Below are positions 17,601-24,900 of a stretch of DNA of 27,887 bases, piece after piece. Positions within the stretch are counted from its first letter, which is position 1. Every line of letters starts with the position of its first letter. Source of the DNA: a virus; IMG/VR virus record IMGVR_UViG_3300042344_000751, positions 1-27,887 of that record, one strand, 5' to 3'. Under the pieces are notes generated by a model. It worked only from the letters and a program-made list of their open reading frames with translations. It was not told the DNA's origin and ran no database searches. The position numbers and the translations under genes are program-made.

Positions 17601-18933
17601 ATTATTAATAAATCAAAGAAATTCTTCAGCTAGTGTTGATGCTAAAAATAATATTTTAATAAAAGATTCTAGTAATAGAAAAAATCAATTTACATTCTGG
17701 GGACAACCAGTAGTTTCTAAAAAGAAACCATATGCTGGTGCTGGTAATAGTATATATTTCGATTCATTTAGTAATATTAGTATAAATGGGTCTGCAACAA
17801 ATAAAGCATTAGATTTTTCTGGTGTAGGTGATTGGACAATAGATTTTTGGATTAATTTTAGTAAAATTTCTGCTACTCAAGCAATATTTGGTGGTAATGG
17901 TGGAGAATCGATTCAAAATAATATTATTTGTCAAATGCAAGCATCTAACTATTTGGGTTGGTGGATACAAGGATCGGCTAGATGGAATGTAACTGATGGT
18001 GATAGTATTAAATTAATTCCAGCTGTGCAACAAAATACTTGGTATCATTGTATTATAACTAGAAAGGCGAACGAAATTTATCAATATCTAGATGGCGTAT
18101 TAGTAAATTTAGTAAGTTCTACATTAGCAATAAACAAACGAACTGTAGATTTAGTTATAGGTTCGTTTTTAAATAAAACGAATCCATTCCAAGGTTATTT
18201 GTGTGATATGAGATTTACACAAGGTAAGAGTTTATATTCTCCATATACATATTATAAACCAGCTACTGCGGCAATATTCAAAGATAAAATTGAATATAAT
18301 ACATCTAGTGTATCATTATTAACTTTACAAGACACTAATTTCTTAGATGGAAGCATACTTAATAATACATTAACTGCTGTTGGAGTTATGGCATATGAAC
18401 CAACTAGTGTTACAACACCTAGATTATCAGCAATTGGTAGTATTACAATGTCTACATTGAGTAGTATTAGTGCTGTCATGGATAAAGATGCTAACTTTAG
18501 AACTAATGCAAATAAATTAGACGAAGCCGTAACCTTCGTAAACAATACAATTCCAGCAGGATATGATGAAACTAATTATTTTTATCAGTTTAATAATGTA
18601 ACTGGAACAACAGCTTCTGGATTAGTATATGTACCGAAAGCATGTAAAATTAATGAAGTATTTGTTTATACTGATGTTAATACTAGCTTGGAAGTAGATG
18701 TTTTATCTTGTGTAAAGGGAGTTATAGATTTCCCAAATCAAACAAGATCATTGATTGATAAAACTATAGGTGCTGCTCCAGTAGTTTTAAATTCTGAAAT
18801 TAAAAAGTCTGATAAAATTTTAAACAAATGGGTTACAACATTAGACGATGCTACTACTCTTAGAATTGATGTTAAATCTAATACAATAGCTAAAGATGTT
18901 AATGTTGTAATCAACACTACTAAATTAACCTAA
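14614..18933 (+). CDS. Long tail fibre/adhesin with cadherin-like N-terminus, Trp-repeat shaft, three LamG domains (1439 aa)
   Basis: Residues ~8-155 hold two cadherin/VCBS-like Ig modules (PPKYGSVSWNGVKWVYTPN..., then GTPKNGKIQIS...LSYVVTDGQF). Residues ~180-400 are a helical shaft with recurrent S.W/N..W spacing. Residues ~424-510 are a beta shaft segment (LRVLGPKTQID...GDALTVDKTG...VGINFDP...LTISGNISATGKI), like the region before chaperone or tip domains in other marine phage fibres. Three LamG (concanavalin A-like) domains follow at ~586-750, ~806-982 and ~1043-1210, each with F..E.W or F.IDFWI near the start and W.H...T......Y.DG in the middle. The last ~130 residues match the C-terminus of the next gene. 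LamG domains usually bind glycans, so this is probably a major host-recognition fibre. The start is fixed by the late box and hairpin. Confidence 0.82.
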   Translation: MALEVKLIEPPKYGSVSWNGVKWVYTPNTNYPEDYTDSWLYALNVDGVVSKGITEYYNPKNQVPLSINPLFLVDPRSKYRISVRDLVVDDYITIDKLRILYIGTPKNGKIQISETQDFFTYEANNALNAIEELSYVVTDGQFLTEGVFKIKYVAPIFLGTKIVDYVAYLKYLVDTFATVPPTSGNWNSATSTISSISAEWLSLNTEKYDAAFDYVEANDQFLIASYQKEPFYSGLTSLIETYSASWDDVLVDATNLNTLLSPLTTVWQNNTVFLNSKYFSWNDNIPLYDRLSTLYSANTSKYDDVYSFINSLSTSFDPTSFRTAYGNLSSKWDDVSNTVTTKRSTFGFDAFATRKYDAFVSTVSTLSVQIPALNTFTNTKNAYWASNSSISSISATALSGAATQNLVSRNLNVFNDLIIKSNLRVLGPKTQIDTTLNTLCSFEIKNAGTGDALTVDKTGLNNVLRLGNTLYVKSVSNNVGINFDPKSDSQTLTISGNISATGKIYPDTIGDQMTLYKSVSSGYETTTTYFTNNSSTVNTFRTSLPVYDNAYNYVRTNSGDITRLLAPDYSAFDAFTKSSSGGSVLGLTLTGGNYLSGGGNIVDFKNKDFTVEAWIKMPTLPTNNTTNTYTASSYTLLGSSGVSFVVNLSTMFCVNGATPLNAAVHGMSANRWHHVAYVRNVSTGNVEYYVDGFRKATAPLLPTVSIATSPRTVIGAYSPPVSADARYFKGAISNLKVTNGEALYKSNFTPNPNKFLNDSFVDTVPLYYNDVSLLLSGEEPPVIDNSLSGRTLITGAGVSSDPLSAKFGDHSIYFNGTTNAFLDVEYDSSLDFSGQFCLEFWFWSGSNTGEKGLFTKSGGTVGWNIANGHEVSLFLQNNNFIARYNSTGQANGVTLSGVDSVITVNDWNHCALTYDGTTYRSYLNGKVTGTSILPLALPTTRNRVRFGDTFKAAIPFANFLGYINGIRYTKGQARYTTTTIDPTTIQATYSNLNNVTLLINQRNSSASVDAKNNILIKDSSNRKNQFTFWGQPVVSKKKPYAGAGNSIYFDSFSNISINGSATNKALDFSGVGDWTIDFWINFSKISATQAIFGGNGGESIQNNIICQMQASNYLGWWIQGSARWNVTDGDSIKLIPAVQQNTWYHCIITRKANEIYQYLDGVLVNLVSSTLAINKRTVDLVIGSFLNKTNPFQGYLCDMRFTQGKSLYSPYTYYKPATAAIFKDKIEYNTSSVSLLTLQDTNFLDGSILNNTLTAVGVMAYEPTSVTTPRLSAIGSITMSTLSSISAVMDKDANFRTNANKLDEAVTFVNNTIPAGYDETNYFYQFNNVTGTTASGLVYVPKACKINEVFVYTDVNTSLEVDVLSCVKGVIDFPNQTRSLIDKTIGAAPVVLNSEIKKSDKILNKWVTTLDDATTLRIDVKSNTIAKDVNVVINTTKLT

Positions 18934-18936
18934 ATA
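18930..18936 (+). promoter_or_regulatory. Late-promoter-like box CTAAATA
   Basis: The box overlaps the TAA stop (18931-18933) of the 1439-aa gene and ends 5 nt before the ATG at 18942. Confidence 0.55.
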
Positions 18937-18941
18937 ATAAT

Positions 18942-21212
18942 ATGGCAGGAGAAAATGTAATAATACAACCAAAGCATGGAAAAGTTTCTTGGAATGGATA
19001 CAAGTATGTATATACACCAAATCAAGGATTTTTCGGAACGGATAGCTATGTAATTAGCAGAATTAATCTTCAATCAGGATTAACTGAAACACAGACAATT
19101 AATGTTGAAATACCAAACATTGCTCCTGTTGCTAATAATATTAACTTAACAGCATATGCTAGAGATTTAGCAATCGAAATTGATGTTACTGATCATATTA
19201 GTGATGCAGATAATCTATTATATCCATTAAAGATTAGTAGGGTTGAGAGTATTCCATCAGCATTCATAACATATTCAGATAATAAAATTTATATTGTACC
19301 TAAAGGTGTTGATTCGGTAGAAACTTTTAATTATTTCGTAACAGATGGACAAAATGATACAAGTGCATCTATTACATTAACTCTTACTGGTGGTATTACC
19401 AGAGATTTGCCTCAATATATTGTAGATAATATTGATGATTTGGCATTTAAGGTTACAAAAATAGCTGCTGCTAGTTCAACTTGGAACGATTCCTATACTT
19501 TCGTTCAAGCTAATAGTACAAAACTAGATGGTTTAGATGTCGATAGATTCGATGCTGCATCTACTGTTGTAGAAACTAATAGTGCTAATTGGAATGAATT
19601 GCGTTCTAAAATTCCTGTTTATGATTCAACAAATTCATTAGTAGCATCTAAATCTGCTTCTTGGGAAGCTACAGGTCCTATTATTAATACTGTTAGATCA
19701 ACTGTACAAAGTAATTCTTCTGTATGGAATTCCACTAATAGTTTATTACAATCTAATTCTTCTAATTGGGATACTACATTTAATAGAATTACATCTTTAA
19801 GTTCAAATTTCGAACTTAAAAAACCATTTTGGGATAGTGTAACTTCAACTGTTTCTTCTAATTCTGGAAGTTGGAACGTTTCTCAATTAGCAACTTCATT
19901 AGCTGCTAACTCTGCTAAATGGGAAGACACCTATTCCACAGTTCAAACAAATTCTGCATCATGGGGAGCATTGACATATAAAACACCTATTTATGATGCT
20001 GCTGTTACTACATTAAGTACTGCATCTGGTTCATGGGATAATGCAAGAAACTTTGTTGCTACCAATTCAGCTATATGGGATTCTGGTGCAAGTATTATTG
20101 CATCAAATTCTGGTAGATGGTTAAGTGGTGGTTCTGATTTAAACTTTACATCTCTCAATATGACCGTTTGTGGAGATTTGGTTGTTGCTGGTAGCTTAAC
20201 TGCTCAAGGAACAACAACTCAAATCAATGCAACTTTAGTTGCTACATCAGCATTTAACATTGTTAATACTGGTGCATTAGATGCAATGACTGTTGATAAA
20301 ACTTTAAATCAAGGTTCATTAGCTAAATTTACAACTAATAGTGGCCAAAATGCCATAATGGTTGTTAACTCTGGTAGAGTTGGTATTAATACAGCAGTTC
20401 CAAATGAGGCATTAACTGTTGTAGGTAATATTTCTGCTAGTGGTACAATATTTGGAAATATCCCTCCAGAATATACTGTATTTAGAGCTAATTCAGCAAA
20501 ATATGAATCTACATATACTTATTTGACTGGAGCTAGTGCGAATATTAATGGTTTATTAAGTGATAAACCAAAATATGATCAAACTGTTACATATCTAACA
20601 ACTAATTCTGGTGCTATATCGACAGGTTTAGAATCGATTAAAACTTTAGATACAGTAAGAACCGTTGTACAATCACAATCTGCTAATAATGTTGCTGCAT
20701 ATACTTTATTAGCAAATGTATCAGGTAGTATTGGTAAAGATGCTTTATACCAAAAAAATAAAGATGATTATGACCGTACAGTAAATTATTTCCAAAGTAA
20801 TTCATCACAAGATGTAAGTATTAACTTTATCTTCGATGGTTCTGGTAGATTTATATTCAGTGGATCTAGTGGTATTATTTCTATACCATCTAAAGTTAAG
20901 ATTAACTCATGTAGTGTTTATGGTACTGTAGATCCCGGCCAAGATGCAATAATGAAAATTGATATATTATCATCATCTAATGCATCATATCCAACCTTCG
21001 TAACAATATGTTCTTCTACTGGGAATGCGGCAGTCTATCCAGCATTGACAGGAACAAATGTTAGTAAGAGTGACCCTAATACTACAGGATGGAGAAGCAC
21101 ATTAAATGCTGGAACAATACTTAAGTTTGTTGCTACAAGAGCGGATAATAATACAGGATATATACTTACTAAAAATGCTTCAATTACATTGAATTGTACT
21201 AAAATAGTATAA
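18942..21212 (+). CDS. Long tail fibre with cadherin-like N-terminus and 14-residue Trp-repeat shaft (756 aa)
   Basis: This is a shorter paralogue of the preceding gene. Residues ~6-55 (QPKHGKVSWNGYKYVYTPN) and ~60-148 are the two cadherin-like modules. Residues ~176-395 form a shaft of repeats reading W-x(5-6)-[VIL]-x(3)-NS-x2-W, most tryptophans being exactly 14 residues apart (two heptads), which suits a trimeric coiled coil. Residues ~405-505 are the beta shaft segment (CGDLVVAGSLTAQGTTTQIN, later VGINTAVPNEALTVVGNISA). A second, weaker shaft region follows, and then the C-terminal beta domain (~620-756) shared with the 1439-aa protein. The LamG block is absent. Its stop is 17 nt before a bidirectional terminator, so it ends the rightward transcription unit. 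The role as a long tail fibre or fibre segment is inferred. Confidence 0.8.
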   Translation: MAGENVIIQPKHGKVSWNGYKYVYTPNQGFFGTDSYVISRINLQSGLTETQTINVEIPNIAPVANNINLTAYARDLAIEIDVTDHISDADNLLYPLKISRVESIPSAFITYSDNKIYIVPKGVDSVETFNYFVTDGQNDTSASITLTLTGGITRDLPQYIVDNIDDLAFKVTKIAAASSTWNDSYTFVQANSTKLDGLDVDRFDAASTVVETNSANWNELRSKIPVYDSTNSLVASKSASWEATGPIINTVRSTVQSNSSVWNSTNSLLQSNSSNWDTTFNRITSLSSNFELKKPFWDSVTSTVSSNSGSWNVSQLATSLAANSAKWEDTYSTVQTNSASWGALTYKTPIYDAAVTTLSTASGSWDNARNFVATNSAIWDSGASIIASNSGRWLSGGSDLNFTSLNMTVCGDLVVAGSLTAQGTTTQINATLVATSAFNIVNTGALDAMTVDKTLNQGSLAKFTTNSGQNAIMVVNSGRVGINTAVPNEALTVVGNISASGTIFGNIPPEYTVFRANSAKYESTYTYLTGASANINGLLSDKPKYDQTVTYLTTNSGAISTGLESIKTLDTVRTVVQSQSANNVAAYTLLANVSGSIGKDALYQKNKDDYDRTVNYFQSNSSQDVSINFIFDGSGRFIFSGSSGIISIPSKVKINSCSVYGTVDPGQDAIMKIDILSSSNASYPTFVTICSSTGNAAVYPALTGTNVSKSDPNTTGWRSTLNAGTILKFVATRADNNTGYILTKNASITLNCTKIV

Positions 21213-21229
21213 AATAAAATATAATAAAA

Positions 21230-21270
21230 AACCCCCTTCAACTTATCGTTGAAGGGGGTTAAATTTTTTT
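21230..21270. terminator. Bidirectional intrinsic terminator between convergent gene sets
   Basis: A perfect 13-bp stem is formed by 21230-21242 and 21248-21260 (GTTGAAGGGGGTT on the right arm) with the loop TTATC. A run of seven T (21264-21270) follows on the + strand, and an A-run (21225-21231) on the left supplies the U-tract for the - strand. It lies between the + fibre stop at 21212 and the - strand stop at 21269-21271, whose TAA overlaps the T-run. Confidence 0.93.
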
Positions 21271-21523
21271 AGAACCCTATTAAAATACCGAAAGCTCTGG
21301 CTTTACCAGTTCCACCAGTTAATTTTGGATCTCTATCTAAGTTTAATGGTGATGTTCCTACATTTCCTTCTCCACCTTGAAGGAATCCTGTAACTCTACC
21401 TTGATACCAAAATGCATTTGAACCTATATAGTTTGTACCATTAGTGAGATTGTTATCAATGGTTACAGCACCTTGACCTTCATACCAATATCTTTGTGTT
21501 CCGTTTGGATTTCTATTAGCCAT
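21269..21523 (-). CDS. Small Gly-rich putative structural protein (84 aa)
   Basis: I recognise no family. The protein begins MANRNPNGTQRYWYEGQG and contains two aromatic motifs, YWYEGQG and FWYQGRV, followed by a Gly/Asn-rich tail that ends hydrophobic (ARAFGILIGF). There is no signal peptide, and the last residues are too short for a membrane anchor. The ATG at 21523 lies 5 nt after the stop of the next gene upstream and has no late box, so co-transcription is likely. It is the final gene of the leftward unit, reading straight into the terminator. Its position behind fibre genes suggests a minor virion or fibre-tip component, possibly a decoration protein. That is context only. Confidence 0.65.
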   Translation of the reverse strand: MANRNPNGTQRYWYEGQGAVTIDNNLTNGTNYIGSNAFWYQGRVTGFLQGGEGNVGTSPLNLDRDPKLTGGTGKARAFGILIGF

Positions 21524-21528
21524 AATTT

Positions 21529-21966
21529 TTAAGTGTTATAATCGTAGGTTGATAATCCTGTTATTGTTGATGTAGTTGTTACACCATACCGCACAGAAAC
21601 GAATTTAGCCCCAGCAGCAGTAATAGGTACACTAAATGACTTAGTAGCTTTAGGTGCTGGTATTTGTCTTGTAGGTGGTCTTAAATCATCTGGAAGTTTA
21701 GGACTTGGAGCAGATGATACAGTTGGTGTAGTTGTTGTTGTTGTTGGTTTAGTTTTAGAAACAACAGGTACTGCTCCCAAGGCTACTGCTGGACCAGAAC
21801 TTATAACAATTGTAGCAGTTGTTGAAACAATACTTTTAGGTTGAACGAAGTTTTCATCGTTCATATTAATAACTGGTCCAACCGTTCCTAATATCTTTAC
21901 TTGTGTACTAGATATTGGAGGGATGTCAGCCCTTATTTTTCTATCTGGATCTTTATACCATGCCAT
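21529..21966 (-). CDS. Small Pro/Thr-rich putative virion protein (145 aa)
   Basis: An upstream in-frame ATG at 21999 would add 11 residues but would overlap the previous gene's end. I prefer the ATG at 21966 because a GATAAATA box ends 5 nt upstream of it and the protein then starts MAWYKDPDRKIRADIPPISS, a plausible structural N-terminus. Residues 1-65 are an unrecognised beta-type segment. Residues 71-110 are a Pro/Thr linker (TKPTTTTTT, then PSPKLPDDLRPPTRQIPAPK). Residues 111-145 form a short beta module (FSVPITAAGAKFVSVRYGVT). The linker is encoded partly by a GTT/AAC-type triplet run near 21730-21747, prone to length change. No enzyme motif is present. It probably joins two virion parts or extends a fibre; function unknown. 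Confidence 0.65.
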   Translation of the reverse strand: MAWYKDPDRKIRADIPPISSTQVKILGTVGPVINMNDENFVQPKSIVSTTATIVISSGPAVALGAVPVVSKTKPTTTTTTPTVSSAPSPKLPDDLRPPTRQIPAPKATKSFSVPITAAGAKFVSVRYGVTTTSTITGLSTYDYNT

Positions 21967-21971
21967 AATAT

Positions 21972-21979
21972 TATTTATC
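21972..21979 (-). promoter_or_regulatory. Late-promoter-like box GATAAATA (minus strand)
   Basis: Read on the - strand, the box ends 5 nt before the ATG at 21966, just past the stop codon of the 1562-aa gene (21984-21986). It is identical to the box at 14601-14608 and supports the internal start chosen for the 145-aa protein. Confidence 0.55.
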
Positions 21980-21983
21980 TTTA

Positions 21984-24900
21984 TTATACAGTATGCCAAT
22001 CAGTTTCTCCTTCATCAGAGAACCAGTATTCGCCAATATTATTATCAGTAGAAGCAGACCAGCTATCTACGTTAATATAACCAGTACCATTTACGTTGTC
22101 ACCACAGCAATCTACATAGAATTCTAATACACCATCATTAGTAACAGCTGGTGTAGAACCTTGTAATAGAACCCAATCTGTATAATTTTTATCAATCATC
22201 ATCTCTTCTGTAAATTGATCTAGAATGGTATCTTCTTTAATACCCAGAGCAACATTCTTAGCTACTACTAATCTTGGAGCATTAAAAGTACTTAAAGAAT
22301 AATTAGAAGTTTTAGATACGAACACGAATACTTTAGCATAATCACCAGAATTTAATGCTACATATTTTGGTGAACTCTTAGTTCTATGTGGGTGATCAAA
22401 CTTACCATTTAGATAAGCTCTTGGAACAACTCTCTCTGATGGTGCTCCAGTATCTACTAAGTTACCATCATAATCAGCACTGATTAATTTATCATCATTA
22501 TACAATGTCATATCTCCATTATAGAAGTATTGATATTGCTTTTTACTAGCATCAAAAATATTATTTAGTGTAGTTCCTGTAGTTATATATTTCGAATCAA
22601 TTTTACCTAATGAAATGTTTGCTCCAGTCTTAATAACATTTTGGTTGAGTGCGGTTGTACCAATATTAGAAACATCAAATTCTGGAGATTCGATGGTTTC
22701 ATCAACAAATAGATTGATATAATTTCCTTTATTATTTTTTCTAGGATGAATAGTCTTAAATTTAGTAATTAAATCGTGAGATATTTTATTATAGAATCCA
22801 ATATCAGATATTGAGAATGGGGTAAATTCTGCACCGTTATCAGAGATACTAAAGTCACTCAAAACAACATTAGTGTTTGGAGCAGTAAAATATAATACGA
22901 AGTGGAATGTATCTTTTTTATCCCATTCAAATTCTCTCATATTGATGATAAAAAATGGATATGATTTCAATATTCCACAATATACCATTTTTTCGTTTAA
23001 AAATAATTTAGCATATATGTTTATTGGAGATTCTGCTTTAAATCTTAAAAAGTTAACCTTAAGATTAAGAGAGAAAGTGGCGAAAGCAGCACCAGCAGTT
23101 GCTGAACTTAATGTTATATTTCCCGCATTTACACTTTTTATTTGATAATTAAATGCAGTAGCTTGAGATGCTAGTGTTAAACCAAACCTAGAAGGAACCC
23201 AATTAGGTTCTTGATATAACGAATCTGTATTTGGATTAGGTATATCTGCTCTAAATGATGATGCACTTTTTAGCTCTACTTTATTATAATTATAATCGGA
23301 ATTTATTTTATAAGAATAGTTACAAGAACTATCAGCTTTAATAAATTCTCCAGTTGATAAATTACTTACTAATACTCTATTATTTTTAATAGATACTGGA
23401 CCATCACCTAAAACCATTTCAGAATCAAATGTGGATAATGAAATCACATTATTTTGAATATCTCCATAGAAATTGTTAAGTGCCAATTGTCCTCCAGTTA
23501 ATATAGAATTTCTAATATCTACTTTAAATGGTTTTAATGCATTTTTAGCAGTACCCATTACACTAATTATATTTTTACCAGTAGTGAGAGTTATTGGAGT
23601 GAAACTTAGAGAATCTATGATAGTATAAATTCTAGGATTGAAAGCATCTGTTATTTTAACACCAGCATCAGTTTTTGTAATATTAGTAGATAAAATATTT
23701 TGAATGGATGTAGCACAAACTTCATTTTGGTTAAATGGATTACTCTTAGAATCTACTATATCTTCTAAAGCATTATTGTAGTTTAATGAAATACTACCTT
23801 CTAAGTTACAATTTTTAATATTTACATTATATGGATAAGTTGTTTTACCAGCTGTAGCATTTGTACCTCTAGTAGCACAATGTAATGCTACTTTATCAGT
23901 TGCAGTTGTTCTAGTAGCATTAACCGAAGATATGTTAACAACTTGTGTAGGCCATAGTGATATTAAATATATTCCAGCAGTTGCAGCATCAAAATTTATA
24001 ATGTCACTATTGATGATATTAATTGAGTAAGTGTCTTTATCTACTGGTAAATTGTATAAAATATTTTTGACCATACCAGAATTTCCATCATAAGAAATTC
24101 CACCATATATTTTAGAATTCTTTACTACTATTTTAGATGGTTTAGAGAATTCTGTTATTTCATTTTTAATATATAGTCCGTGGTTATTTGCTAATGTATT
24201 TCTAAAACATGTTAAGTTGTCAACATTTACTAAACTATTTTGATTACTTAAAGTTAATGTTAATGTGGGTTCTGCTGTGTTCTTTTGTTTAATAATACTA
24301 TTTTTAAGATCTATTAAACCATTACAAACATTTAATTCAACAGATCCAGTAATATCACAATCTGTCATTGTAACATTAACAGGGTCTGTATATTTTGCAG
24401 TACCTTTCGATATTATTAATCCTTTGCTATTTGATGTTGGTACATCATTATAGATTTTAATGTTACTTAAAGTTAATGTATTACTTGTTTTATTAATGGG
24501 ACTATATGTTATTCCTGTAGCTAAGGGAGATATTATAATTTGATTTTTAATTGTAGAATCTTTGATATCTGTATTAAGAAGATTTAATGCTGGATATTCT
24601 ATTGGTAATATATATGTATTATTATCAAAATTTAATAATGATCCATTTTTTATAGTGCTTATTTGTAATGGAGAATTTAATAATAAATTATTATTGAATT
24701 CAATTGAACTTGAATTGCTGGATGAAGGTTCATTTAATTCAATTTTATTATTATGAAATATATTATTTATGGATGTTAAATTATTTGATTCATTTGTATT
24801 ATTCTTAAATAATGATGGTATTTTAGGAGAGTTTCCAATTATTTTTGAATTTAATAATGATATATTTGATTTTGATGAAGAGTTGAGAATGAAAACTGAA

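Noticed and set aside
18252-18545. Minus-strand open frame with hydrophobic stretches inside the 1439-aa fibre
   Set aside because: It lies entirely within a confidently assigned coding sequence and has no start signal or late box.
21950-22000. Short direct repeat between the end of the 1562-aa gene and the start of the 145-aa gene (GGCAT..GTAT..AAAGAT)
   Set aside because: Imperfect and short, with different coding frames; too weak to claim as an attachment or recombination site.
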